Source: Sphingorhabdus sp. (GTDB taxonomy: Bacteria; Pseudomonadota; Alphaproteobacteria; Sphingomonadales; Sphingomonadaceae). Taken from it: DNA of 64,000 bases. The translations under genes were made by a program, and so were the position numbers. Below are positions 31,701 to 41,136 of the stretch, in pieces. The notes beneath the pieces were generated by a model. That model worked only from the letters and a program-made list of their open reading frames with translations, had not been told where the DNA came from and did not search any database. Positions within the stretch are counted from its first letter, which is position 1. Every line of letters begins with the position of its first letter. The stretch spans positions 62,001 to 126,000 of the forward strand of contig NZ_JAAVVZ010000007.1 in assembly GCF_023910635.1 (NCBI RefSeq), in the 5' to 3' direction.

Positions 31701-32892
31701 GCGGCTCGATTCACTTGGTGCCATCACGCGCGGACAGAGACAAGCCGGAGGACAAAACATGTTCAATCCAGCTGACAATCTTGAGAGCGATTTTGCCAAA
31801 GAGGCCCTCAAAAAATGGTATAATCTTCTGTTCAACGGCAAATTGCAAAGCATCACACTCAATCAATTTGAAGATATCAGCGGCCTAAAACTAACCGACG
31901 AAGGTGCACTGAAGGACGAATTACCGCCAATCCAGCGCTTCTTAAACCGCCTTTTGGCTATGCGCATTGAATTGCAAAATACGATTTTCGATGAATTCAT
32001 GGGTCTGATCGAATCCCGGATCGAAGAAGCTCGCAAAGCGGGCACGCTCGACCTTGGCGTCGAAACGATCCGCGCCGACCGCCTCGAAATTATCGAAGAT
32101 ACGCTGCTGCGCACCGACCCAAAAACAGGTGCCACCTCAAATCTTCTCTCGATTTCTGCCGAATGGAAAAGTGAGTTTATCCCGCTCGAAGACGCCGAAA
32201 ACTACATTGCTAAGCATCCTAGTGTAAGAATCTTACAAAATGACAGATCAAAACGCGTTGCAATTTTGCGTCCGAGCCACATTTTCACAACCGATGATGG
32301 CGCAAGTCACCGTTACTACCGGCTCGTTACCCCTGGCGGGGACGAACGCATCAGCGATCAAACCCTTGCTGAAAGCTACTGGCGTGATACCCCTATCGGG
32401 GCATTCCGCGAAGGTTGGAAAGCGCAGGCTGCCGAGCTTGCAAACACAGTTAACCGCGACATAATCTATGTCGCGACCGGCCAGATTCTGCCAATCTGGA
32501 ACCATCTTGATAAAAACCACGTCACCGTTCGGCGTATCGTAACCGCAGACGGAAGATCAATCTTAGGCCGCGTTGTACCAAAGCATTCGCTTGATGCCCT
32601 CTACACCGCAACCGGCGTGGATAAAGCAGCCAAGCTCACGCCTGCCGAAATCGCAAAGCATGTCATGGATGGCAACAGATACACGCTGCCGATCGCGATC
32701 AAACTTCAGCTCAAACGCAGCCGCGTCAACACCGAATTCCGACTTGAAATCCTAGAATTACCGCCAGCGCGGCTCGAAGAATTCAAGGCAATGGGCTGTT
32801 TCACAGAGATCATCCAGTGGAACACCCGGCTTTTCATTCCCAAAAGCCGCGAGATCGAAATTCTCACGCACATACTCTCCCGCACATTTTGA
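28720..32892 (+). CDS. DarB-like/strawberry-notch-type bifunctional DNA methyltransferase-helicase
   Basis: 1390 aa; NPPF MTase motif (ILMNPPFSRNG), EPSAGTGLLL SAM motif, GTGAGKGREVA, VLIFDESHAMGNAAG, GLGRTNRTNQ helicase C motif. Confidence 0.85.
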   Translation: MSITTTVQSSEKAARIHAAAKQIIQLFPGTISRANLDAAMYNAFGSTSAQGEWSQRESFEMLEHALTLFLIAQPDCSDEQIHSIVSSLPTHTVRSETQIDYQQFSTPAPLARLMQLAAAITNEDIILEPSAGTGLLLAQIAGKGATLAINEFETLRAELLKLAYPQFNVTTFDGQYINAMCKIRPSVILMNPPFSRNGDKHHDPLTAGRHIDAALNTLLPGGRLVAIMPPYFHEFGRTDVYTRITKTYTVQANCPIEDGFSKQGTDTATRLVVIDKIATEQTAACISNLADIPSKLPARTAIDAAKPKPQRLFSAFKTAAKITPAPMKHTASIEVGAITYSKLTEPNYSADQAGIYLNYQPTRIAIDRAGRHPTQLVESIAMGSIAAPIPNYVPQLPEQIVTKRVLSAAQLETLIYAGEAHNHFLPGSYTLSDDKANLISSPHGETYRQGYFIGDGTGAGKGREVAAIIMDQWVRGSRKHIWISENNTLLEDAQRDWTALGGLTPDIQPLANWKPHEVIQMRQGILFLSYPGLRSKTGERPRLEQILEFAGPDFDGVLIFDESHAMGNAAGKKNEFREQSASQQGIAGVRLQNQLPKARIVYSSATGASNIENLSYTLRLGLWGEGTAFGNREQFINEISTGGIAALELIARELKGLGLYCARSLSYAGVEYDILEQNLTPEQITNFNIYADAWAIIHQNLKIALEAANIIDPSNGQTLNGQALGSARSRFESTKQRFFAALLLSMKLPALIPAIQSALDDEMSCVIQLVTTAEATLDRRLAALSDEDRADLMIDLSPLEHMMDYLQNAFPVRQMIVRRDETGDKYSEPMSDADGNPVFNPEALDLRDRCIENLCAMPPIATALDALINHFGSEHVAEITGRTRRLITLENGEQKLETRSARTNIVETDHFMQGRKRILAFSDAGGTGRSYHASLTHPNQQRRVHFLLEPGWRADKAIQGLGRTNRTNQASAPIFRPVTTDCRGERRFISTIARRLDSLGAITRGQRQAGGQNMFNPADNLESDFAKEALKKWYNLLFNGKLQSITLNQFEDISGLKLTDEGALKDELPPIQRFLNRLLAMRIELQNTIFDEFMGLIESRIEEARKAGTLDLGVETIRADRLEIIEDTLLRTDPKTGATSNLLSISAEWKSEFIPLEDAENYIAKHPSVRILQNDRSKRVAILRPSHIFTTDDGASHRYYRLVTPGGDERISDQTLAESYWRDTPIGAFREGWKAQAAELANTVNRDIIYVATGQILPIWNHLDKNHVTVRRIVTADGRSILGRVVPKHSLDALYTATGVDKAAKLTPAEIAKHVMDGNRYTLPIAIKLQLKRSRVNTEFRLEILELPPARLEEFKAMGCFTEIIQWNTRLFIPKSREIEILTHILSRTF

Positions 32893-33008
32893 AAATTCAT
32901 CGGCGCGTGCGCCGATCCCCCAATAAAATCTGAAAAGAGGGAAGGGGGAAGAGGAGAATTGCGTCCGGAAAAGGTTCGGGAGCATCATCTATACCAAGGA
33001 ATACACCC

Positions 33009-35012
33009 ATGAGCATCATCACAGTCAAACTAAACAAGCTTCGGATTGCTGAGACAAACGTCCGCAAGGCGTATACCAATATCGAACCGCTCGCAGCTTC
33101 AATAGCAGCCCACGGCCTCTTGCAAAAAATGCGCGTCGCACCGTCCAAGAAGAAAGGCTTTTACGACGTGTTCGCAGGTGGCCGCAGGCTCCGCGCGTTT
33201 CAGTATAATGTCGAACAAGGCCTCACAAAGACCGATATTGAAATTGACGTCGAACTCGACGAGTCCGATGAAAACACGCAGCGCGAAAAATCGACCGCCG
33301 AAAACACGCAACGCGTCGCCATGACCGCGGCTGACGAGGTCCGCGCTTTCAAGGAATTCATGGGCGACAGAACCGATGCCCAGGCAATCGCTGATGTTGC
33401 CAAACGCTTTGGATGCACCGAAAATCTTGTCTCCCGGCGTCTTCGCCTAGCAAATCTTGCCGATCCCATCTTCAATGCTCTTGCCGAGGGCAAAATCACG
33501 CTCGATGTTGCCGCTGCCTATGCCGCGACTGATGACCAGGCAAAGCAGCTCACCGTATGGGATCAAGCCGCGGGTCTTTATACCAACGCATCCACCATCA
33601 AGCGGCAAATCCAGGACGGATCTATCCCGTCGACCAGCCCTGTTGCCATCCTCGTGGGTGCGCACGAATATACAGCCGCAGGCGGCCGTATCGAATGCGA
33701 CCTGTTTGCCAATGAAAATGATGCTGTATGGCTTGACGGCGACATCGCCAACAATCTCGCAATGGCCAAAATGGAAGCGCAAGCGACCATCGTTGCGGCT
33801 GAACACAACATCGCTTGGGTGACGCCTATCCTGCAGAGCTACGCTCCGCACGAACAGGTCAGCCAGCTACACCGTTACTATGCTCAGCGCGAACCGCTTA
33901 ATGATAAAGAACAAGCGAACATTGAACAGCTCCAAACAAAGTTGGCCTCGATCTACGAGGCTGTTGAATCTGGCGATCTTGCTGAAGACGAAGCTCAAGA
34001 GCAAATTGGACCGCTTGAAAAAGAATATGAACGCATATGTGCCAAGTCCTTCGTCATCCCCGAAGCGATGAAGCCTCACATCGGCCATTTTCTCCTGCTT
34101 ACGCGCGAAGGAACCGTTGCCCTTGATGCAACATTATACTCCACCGTCAAATCCATCAGCCTTACCAACGATGAAACAGGCGAAGAGACAGTCGTTCCTA
34201 TTCAGAAGGGCGCTGGCGATCCGGCAAAATTGTCGGCAAAACTGGTGGAAGAACTTTCCGTTCAACGGCGTGATATTCTGTCGCTTCATGTCGCCAACAA
34301 CCCGCAAGTTGCGCTCGATATCACTATCTTCCAGCTCGCACTCAAGACTGCCGGGATCTATGATTATCAGATTAAGACCAATTCGGTCATCACAATGCAC
34401 GGGTCGGTAAACCCATCGCTAACCGCCCGGGTTGAATCGCCCGCAAGCCAGCAGCTTCAGGCAATCCGCAATAGTCTCGACATGAGTTGGTACACCGAGC
34501 ACAACACTGTAGCGTCATTCGTCGCATTCATGAACTTGCCCGAAGAGACCAAAGCCGCTTGGCTTGCCTTTGCAGTCAGCAGCTCGCTTGTCGCCTCGCT
34601 CAACGAAAGGGACAGTTTACACAACTGGCTTGGACAGCATCTCGATATCGACACCGCAGCCTACTGGCGGCCAACCGGAGCCAATTTCTTCGACCGCGTA
34701 TCAAAAACCGTCACAATGGCTGCACTTGCCGACGTCGGCGGACCCGGCTTTGGCGCCCACTACGCCAATTGCAAAAAAGCTGACCTTGCTGCTGCTGCCG
34801 AAAAGATTTTTGCTGGCGACTTCATTGAAAGCCCTGAAATCAAGGCCAAGGCGCTTAGCTGGACACCGGCTGTCATGCAATTTGACAGCGCGGCCAGCGA
34901 AGAGCCCCCATTGGTTGAAAACGAAGAATACTCCGACGACAACCAATTCGAAGCCGGCGAGAATATCGAAGCCGAAACAGCTTCTGAACCCGAACCTGCC
35001 GAAGAAGTCTAA
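33009..35012 (+). CDS. Long ParB-like protein (ParB N domain + HTH, unknown C-terminus)
   Basis: LRIAETNVRKAYTNIEPLAASIAAHGLLQKMRV...VFAGGRRLRAFQ; VAKRFGCTENLVSRRLRLANL. Confidence 0.83.
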   Translation: MSIITVKLNKLRIAETNVRKAYTNIEPLAASIAAHGLLQKMRVAPSKKKGFYDVFAGGRRLRAFQYNVEQGLTKTDIEIDVELDESDENTQREKSTAENTQRVAMTAADEVRAFKEFMGDRTDAQAIADVAKRFGCTENLVSRRLRLANLADPIFNALAEGKITLDVAAAYAATDDQAKQLTVWDQAAGLYTNASTIKRQIQDGSIPSTSPVAILVGAHEYTAAGGRIECDLFANENDAVWLDGDIANNLAMAKMEAQATIVAAEHNIAWVTPILQSYAPHEQVSQLHRYYAQREPLNDKEQANIEQLQTKLASIYEAVESGDLAEDEAQEQIGPLEKEYERICAKSFVIPEAMKPHIGHFLLLTREGTVALDATLYSTVKSISLTNDETGEETVVPIQKGAGDPAKLSAKLVEELSVQRRDILSLHVANNPQVALDITIFQLALKTAGIYDYQIKTNSVITMHGSVNPSLTARVESPASQQLQAIRNSLDMSWYTEHNTVASFVAFMNLPEETKAAWLAFAVSSSLVASLNERDSLHNWLGQHLDIDTAAYWRPTGANFFDRVSKTVTMAALADVGGPGFGAHYANCKKADLAAAAEKIFAGDFIESPEIKAKALSWTPAVMQFDSAASEEPPLVENEEYSDDNQFEAGENIEAETASEPEPAEEV

Positions 35013-35094
35013 CCCCGCTTCACGGTAGCTGTGCAGGGGCCAGGCCGATGCCCCTGGTCCCTGCATATTCAAAACATCCAACAGAGACGCATTA

Positions 35095-35339
35095 TGCACG
35101 CACTTCCTGCGAATATCCAACCCCGCGCCTATTTCACAGGGCAAAACCCTGCACCATACCGGGCCTATGACGACGACGGTGACGTCTATTTCATTTCAGG
35201 TCGGCACGGTGCTTGGGCAGCCAGCTGCGCCGCCGATCCGGCAAAGCCCAATTTATACGCAGCAACGCTTCAGCGGCTGTCGATGGAACTTGCACGCACG
35301 CACTATCCGCGACCGCGCCAATTGCAGCTGAATATCTAG
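35095..35339 (+). CDS. Hypothetical protein
   Basis: Short ORF between the ParB-like gene and the ArdC-like gene, same strand. Confidence 0.45.
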
Positions 35340-35499
35340 GATCAAAGCCGCAAACCCACCAACCTCAATAATTCCACCGGCCATCACAGATTGCCCGAAA
35401 AACACAACGCAGCAGCGCCTTCGGCCCAATTCACTGCGCCTGACAAAAGGGGAGCGGGGAAGGGGTGTTGACGCTTTTTTTCGCCAAAGGAGAAATAAC

Positions 35500-36414
35500 A
35501 TGCCCAGCAATCAGTCAGACCGCTGCGACATTTATCAAAAGACCACGAATCACATCATCAAGGCCATTGAAAAAGGCGCAGGCGACTTTCAGATGCCCTG
35601 GCACCACAGCGGCAACGCGATCACGCGGCCCCTCAACATTGCCAGCAAGAAGCGCTATCGCGGCGGGAATGTCATTATGCTTTGGGCAACCGCCGACGCA
35701 ATGAACTATTCAACAGGCATTTGGGGAACATACCGGCAGTGGCAAGCCCTCGGCGCACATGTCCGCAAAGGCCAATCTGGAACTTATCTGATTTTCTGGA
35801 AACGAACCGAAGCAGCTGAAACCGGGGTGAACAATCCGCTTGGTGATGCGGACGAGGCAACCCGCAGCCGGATGTTTGCCCGCGGCTTTACCGTATTCAA
35901 TCAGGATCAGGTTGAAGGCTACGAGCCGCCCGAAGCAGGCGAACCCGTTCTTGAAGACGCCATGCGTATACCCGATGCACAAATGTTCTTCGATAACCTT
36001 CAGATCGCTATGCGATACGAAGGCGATCAAGCTTGCTACATCCCGTCGGCTGACATGATTAAAATGCCGGAATTTGCCCGCTTCAAATCCAGCGACGCCT
36101 TCTATTCAACGCTGTTTCACGAAGCTGGACACGCAACAGGCGCAAAGACGCGGCTGAATCGCACCTTTGGCAAGCATTTTGGTGACGAACTCTACTCCAG
36201 AGAGGAACTGACTGCAGAACTCACCGCCGCTTACATCATGGCCGATCTTGGTCTCGCCTGTATTCCGCGTCCCGATCATGCCGCCTATATCCAGTCATGG
36301 CTCACAACGCTGCGCGACGATCCAAAAGCACTGCTAACAGCAGCAAGCAAGGCACAGGCGGCCGCTGACTGGATGCACGAGGCGCAAGAGCGCGCGCTCA
36401 AGATTGCCGCCTGA
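35500..36414 (+). CDS. ardC: ArdC-like antirestriction protein (ssDNA-binding + zincin)
   Basis: LNIASKKRYRGGNVIMLW, HEAGHATG zinc site, EELTAELTAAYIMADLG. Confidence 0.9.
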   Translation: MPSNQSDRCDIYQKTTNHIIKAIEKGAGDFQMPWHHSGNAITRPLNIASKKRYRGGNVIMLWATADAMNYSTGIWGTYRQWQALGAHVRKGQSGTYLIFWKRTEAAETGVNNPLGDADEATRSRMFARGFTVFNQDQVEGYEPPEAGEPVLEDAMRIPDAQMFFDNLQIAMRYEGDQACYIPSADMIKMPEFARFKSSDAFYSTLFHEAGHATGAKTRLNRTFGKHFGDELYSREELTAELTAAYIMADLGLACIPRPDHAAYIQSWLTTLRDDPKALLTAASKAQAAADWMHEAQERALKIAA

Positions 36415-36508
36415 CGATGCTCAAAGTCACAGTTTTGAAGAGGCGTGATGCACGACAGCTGCCGAGAATGGCGATTAAGGCAGACTGGCACCATCAGGAG
36501 ATTTTGAA

Positions 36509-36820
36509 ATGGAATGTTTAACAGTACAGCTTGTTCCTTTGTCTGTTTTTCGGAAAGATGGGACTCCGGTTCTAACAGCGGATTTAACCAAATATCCCGG
36601 GAAAAAATCAGATTTGAAAGATGCGGTGCGATATCTGCAGCAAGCCGCCGCCGCGCCGATTTTGTTGCAGCAGCTTATAGCCGCGCAAGCTGAATGCCTG
36701 GCATGGCGCGCAGGCCTCAATCGTCGCACAAATTTATCCAAAACGAAAGTTGGTGCAACCTATGCGGATCAATCGCGCATTGCGGCAGCCATAGCTCAGG
36801 CAAAGACGGTGCAATCATGA
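36509..36820 (+). CDS. Hypothetical protein, first of an ATGA-linked chain
   Basis: Stop overlaps the next start by 4 bp. Confidence 0.6.
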   Translation: MECLTVQLVPLSVFRKDGTPVLTADLTKYPGKKSDLKDAVRYLQQAAAAPILLQQLIAAQAECLAWRAGLNRRTNLSKTKVGATYADQSRIAAAIAQAKTVQS

Positions 36821-37074
36821 GCGCAAATTTAACAGTCGAAAAACGCATTTATTGGCAAGTCTTTTGGCGCGGCTATTCAGTGCATTCCGCAGCGCTTTTT
36901 CATCACAAAAGCGTTGCGACGCGACTGCACGACTTCATTCTCAACGAATTGCAACAGCTATCCGTCGGTGATCATCGTCCGCTTTTAGATCAGTTTGCCT
37001 ATAAACGGGTGACCAGCTTTATTAACCAACTTCTGTTGGACGATGAAGCCGCAGGCCGCGCGGTGCAATCATGA
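36817..37074 (+). CDS. Hypothetical protein
   Basis: ATGA overlap on both sides. Confidence 0.6.
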   Translation: MSANLTVEKRIYWQVFWRGYSVHSAALFHHKSVATRLHDFILNELQQLSVGDHRPLLDQFAYKRVTSFINQLLLDDEAAGRAVQS

Positions 37075-37274
37075 CCGCCGCCGCAACCAAAGAGCAACTG
37101 ATTGCCGAACGCGACAACGCACTGGACGGCATTGACCGCTTTATTGCGAAGCGCGACCGGCAAATGATAGCCGCCGCCGTCAACGGCCCGCACCGCCGCG
37201 CGATGCACGTTGATCAACGCGACTCGGGCCATTTACCCCTTTTCATAGCAGCTAACGAACCGAGAATAACATGA
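37071..37274 (+). CDS. Hypothetical protein
   Basis: ATGA overlap on both sides. Confidence 0.6.
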   Translation: MTAAATKEQLIAERDNALDGIDRFIAKRDRQMIAAAVNGPHRRAMHVDQRDSGHLPLFIAANEPRIT

Positions 37275-37465
37275 GACCGAGAAAAATCGCTATCGGCGAT
37301 AGCATTACTTTCAAGGCGGTCACGCGGTCGCACTACAAAATAGCAACCCGAAAAGTCGTCGGGATCGACTGCTTTGGAAACCCGCAAGTGCGCTATCATG
37401 GCTGGGACAAGTTTGTGGTTCAATGGCGAGAAGTCAAAGCCGTGGTTAAGGCGGTGCGAAAATGA
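37271..37465 (+). CDS. Hypothetical protein
   Basis: ATGA overlap on both sides. Confidence 0.6.
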   Translation: MRPRKIAIGDSITFKAVTRSHYKIATRKVVGIDCFGNPQVRYHGWDKFVVQWREVKAVVKAVRK

Positions 37466-37569
37466 TGGCGCAACTCGACCTGTTCGCCGCCGCGCCTGTC
37501 ATGCCACAGCCCGCCAGTCCCCAATCGACGTCAACCAGTAAAACCCTTCAAAAGGAACCAATATCATGA
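37462..37569 (+). CDS. 35-aa microprotein with QLDLF motif (MMAQLDLFAAAPVMPQPASPQSTSTSKTLQKEPIS)
   Basis: ATGA overlap with both neighbours; too short for the ORF track. Confidence 0.5.
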   Translation: MMAQLDLFAAAPVMPQPASPQSTSTSKTLQKEPIS

Positions 37570-39608
37570 CCCAATACCCAATGCGCGTCACCGTCTCTCC
37601 AGACATGATCCAAAAATCAACCCGGCTGTTTAATGGCACGCCCCAAGACATCATCAACGAACTGTTTCAGAACAGCCGTCGCGCTGGTGCAACTATCATT
37701 ACAGTTGACGCTGTCATTTCAGGCAATGTCTGCTCGATCAGCATCACAGACAATGGCTGCGGAATAGACCATCCCGGCAAAGTTGTCACGCTTGGCACAT
37801 CTGCTTGGGGGCAAGATGTTATTACACGTGAAGACCCCGCAGGCATGGGCCTGTTTTCCCTAGCGGGCAAACATGTCGATGTTGAAACCATCACGCACGC
37901 AGGCAAAGCGTTCCGCCTCGTGCTTTCACCCGCCGCATGGACAGGCAACGAATTGGTGCCCATTGATTTCAATATTGCTCCCGACTTTCCGCACGGCACA
38001 CGGCTTCGATTTGATTTCGCGCTCACGACCGACAAATATGGCGTTAAAAATATTGACGTCCTGCAATCTATTGTTACCCAAGCAGCTCACTACCTGCCCG
38101 TACAGGTAGAATTCAACGGCATCCTGTGCGAGCAAGCCGATTTTCTAGCCGACGCACTCCACATCGAAGAAACTCTAGGCCTACGGATTGGCATATTTGA
38201 AAACAAATATTGCCGTTACAACCCTTACTATCCGGCTATCAACTTCTTCGGGTTGACGCTCAATTACAATAATTTGCCAACACTGGAGGAAGTCGGAATA
38301 CTACGTTCGCTTAGCTGCAGAATCGACATCATCGACTGCCCGGCGCTGAAGCTTGTTTTACCAGCACGTAAAGAGTTGCTGATGAACGCGTTCATTCCCG
38401 AAATGGAGACCGCCTGCAAACGTGCATTGTTCACCGTCATCGCAAAACAGGATCACCATACATTATCATTCGACGATTACTCCAAAGCCTTGACACTCGG
38501 CATCGACCTTTCAGAAGCACGCGCCACGTTGAAGAATTGGACACCTTCAATTTGCGATTCAGACGCTGGCAGTTTCACCGACTATAACGTGCGCGCCGAT
38601 CTTGCGGCAGCCGAGGCATCTTATCTCATAGCTCAATCTTTTTCCGTGCCCAGTGAACAAACACTTCACCGCGCGCTTGATCTTAACAAACCCTTCGCAT
38701 TCACGCTTGTCGAGACACAAGATCAGTTTGTCGGATATAGCTGGTACGACGCGATACCCGTTCTTGGCGAAATGAGTATAACCGCGATTTACGACAAAAA
38801 ACTGATTGACGGAGATAGCGCATATGAGCGCGCCAAAAATCCTGATACATGCCGGCCAGACCAAATTAATCTCACGCTCACCATTCACCATATAATCGGT
38901 GAAGCCGACAAAGAAGCGATCACGCTCCACACAGACTTATGGCTGCTGGACGATACTGAATGTTATTCCGACCCTGCGGACATGCCGGTGCTCGTGCGCA
39001 AAAACACCGATCTCACAATAGGCTCCCTCGAATCCTATATGACCGACGCCTATTTTTCCGTTTTCAACGATGTCGACGCCGACAGCAGCTATACCCAGCA
39101 ATCAAACTGGGAACACGCATGCCAACCTGCCGCTATCGCGCTTCTTTTCAGCCGCGAAGAAGCAAAAATGGTCGAAATCAAGGCAGCGGTGGAACGCGCG
39201 ATCGGCGGCCTTGTTTCCAATAGCGCTTCGCTAGCCATCCATTTCTGCGACGGCGAAGCCAAAATTGATATGACACCACCGGGCCCCGATACCTCCGCAC
39301 CAAACAAGGCCGACAACAACAACTCGGAAGAACCGCTTTGCAAAATGCTGACTATTTCGACCGCGCATCTTTCCCAGGAAACTTGCAATCATGCATTACC
39401 GCAGCTTTGTCGGACATTGCCCGTTTGGGTCAAGGGCGAATATGGATGGTTTATGTATGCACATCTCGAGCAACTCGAACTCGGCGGTGATATTCCGACC
39501 GATCTTCAAAATGTCCTGCAATATGCGCGCGCGCGGGGTTGCGATTATATTATGCTGGATAAAGACTGGCCAATCTCCAGCGATCTTGCGTTATTCGATT
39601 GGGAATGA
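37566..39608 (+). CDS. GHKL (Hsp90/MutL-type) ATPase protein of unknown function
   Basis: N box DIINELFQNSRRAGA, G1 DNGCGI, G2 DPAGMGLFSLAGKHV. Confidence 0.82.
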   Translation: MTQYPMRVTVSPDMIQKSTRLFNGTPQDIINELFQNSRRAGATIITVDAVISGNVCSISITDNGCGIDHPGKVVTLGTSAWGQDVITREDPAGMGLFSLAGKHVDVETITHAGKAFRLVLSPAAWTGNELVPIDFNIAPDFPHGTRLRFDFALTTDKYGVKNIDVLQSIVTQAAHYLPVQVEFNGILCEQADFLADALHIEETLGLRIGIFENKYCRYNPYYPAINFFGLTLNYNNLPTLEEVGILRSLSCRIDIIDCPALKLVLPARKELLMNAFIPEMETACKRALFTVIAKQDHHTLSFDDYSKALTLGIDLSEARATLKNWTPSICDSDAGSFTDYNVRADLAAAEASYLIAQSFSVPSEQTLHRALDLNKPFAFTLVETQDQFVGYSWYDAIPVLGEMSITAIYDKKLIDGDSAYERAKNPDTCRPDQINLTLTIHHIIGEADKEAITLHTDLWLLDDTECYSDPADMPVLVRKNTDLTIGSLESYMTDAYFSVFNDVDADSSYTQQSNWEHACQPAAIALLFSREEAKMVEIKAAVERAIGGLVSNSASLAIHFCDGEAKIDMTPPGPDTSAPNKADNNNSEEPLCKMLTISTAHLSQETCNHALPQLCRTLPVWVKGEYGWFMYAHLEQLELGGDIPTDLQNVLQYARARGCDYIMLDKDWPISSDLALFDWE

Positions 39609-39649
39609 AGCCTGTATCATCCCGAAAATCACCTTAAAGGCCGCACCCG

Positions 39650-39838
39650 ATGACACATCTTGCCACCTTCGAAAACGCGTACCGGGTTGCCAACCAACTT
39701 GCCGACAATAACGGCCGCAATTACGCCATCGTGCGCAAAGGTGATTGGCACCAGGTCTGTGAATATCCTTGTCCAGAGGCCATTACGATCATTCGATCAA
39801 ACGATGATCCGGCAATATTGATCAATTTAGCTGTCTGA
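39650..39838 (+). CDS. Small hypothetical protein
   Basis: 62-aa ORF, same strand as the block. Confidence 0.4.
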   Translation: MTHLATFENAYRVANQLADNNGRNYAIVRKGDWHQVCEYPCPEAITIIRSNDDPAILINLAV

Positions 39839-40306
39839 CAGCATATCAAACGCCGACACGTCGAAGTCGGACGTAAAAACACCGATCGGTCCACGTGGGC
39901 CATCACAAGCATATGGTGCATCGTCGGTGACGACACTCAAACCATTGTTGCTCATCTCAATCGCCACCTTCAGCCGTGCATCGAGTTGCTCGACCAACCA
40001 GCCAAGATCGCTCAGCACCCCAAAATGATTTCGGCCCGCAACCGCGTACCAAAGAGCGCGTTGATAATCATCGCACCGCGCACCAAGGATTTCGGCAAGC
40101 TTGATCCGGCCCCGGCGCGTACCGCCGACGATCAGCTGGACAGCATTATGAAGCTCGCGCGCTGCATAAAATGCATCGCCCGGCGGCATACCAATCGACA
40201 ATGCTGCCAATATCCGGCGTGAAGGCTGCTGCGTAGTATCATCAAATGCGTCTTTCAGACCCAATTCGATGTCAAAAGTATCAGACACAAACTCTTCCAA
40301 CATATT
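39827..40306 (-). CDS. Hypothetical protein
   Basis: ~160 aa ORF convergent with neighbours. Confidence 0.5.
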   Translation of the reverse strand, partial: NMLEEFVSDTFDIELGLKDAFDDTTQQPSRRILAALSIGMPPGDAFYAARELHNAVQLIVGGTRRGRIKLAEILGARCDDYQRALWYAVAGRNHFGVLSDLGWLVEQLDARLKVAIEMSNNGLSVVTDDAPYACDGPRGPIGVFTSDFDVSAFDMLSDS

Positions 40307-40501
40307 CATTTCCTTTCTTATCAAGACATTAGAACATTACATGAACATTGCAAGCGAGCAAATGGATCACAATATATTTTTCCGCTGCAACCAACGACCT
40401 GAAAGGTCAGCGTCAGCCGCTTTGCGGCAACTCCCATTAAAATACAGAGAGAAGAGGGAGGCTGAGGGAGGATTAAATCTGAAACAGAAAGGATCAACCC
40501 C

Positions 40502-40894
40502 ATGGATGCAATACTTCCCAGCCTGGAGGGCTACGATCGCAAAAAATGCGCGGAACTCAACGACAAATTTCGCCAAGAAGGACCCCAACTTAACAAAGAC
40601 GCAATAATACTAACGCACGCGCTGCGCAGTCACATGACCGAAAACGCAAACGGCTTCACATTTGCACGACGCTGCGACGAATTGAACCGGCTGATTGCAG
40701 GATATGACTTCAGCCTCTCGTGGGACAACGATCCCCATGGAGAACGCGACATGGGTTTTCTCGATTTCATGGGCGAGCGCGTGTATTTCAAAATCGATTA
40801 TTATGACCTTGATCTCAAATATCGGTCAGACAATCCCGCCGATCCCACGATCACATCGCGCGTCATGACCATCATGCTGGCGAGTGACTACTAA
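40502..40894 (+). CDS. Hypothetical protein
   Basis: 130 aa ORF preceded by a polypurine leader. Confidence 0.55.
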   Translation: MDAILPSLEGYDRKKCAELNDKFRQEGPQLNKDAIILTHALRSHMTENANGFTFARRCDELNRLIAGYDFSLSWDNDPHGERDMGFLDFMGERVYFKIDYYDLDLKYRSDNPADPTITSRVMTIMLASDY

Positions 40895-41136
40895 TGGAAC
40901 GCTCTGCATCACAGCTCCGGCTTGGCAAACGCATCCAGCCCCTCGTTATCGTTAGATCTCAACGCAGGACACAGCACGCAAGGGAGCGATGCCGCCGCGC
41001 CATCATGATAGTGTTCATCAGCGTTGTTTCCGCCGCCGCTGGCATGGCCGCATTGACAATCGCCGTGTTGATTCGGGCTACACCGCCAGTCTGACCAGAC
41101 CGTCGCATTTCTTTCATCCTATCAAAGGACCGTCTC

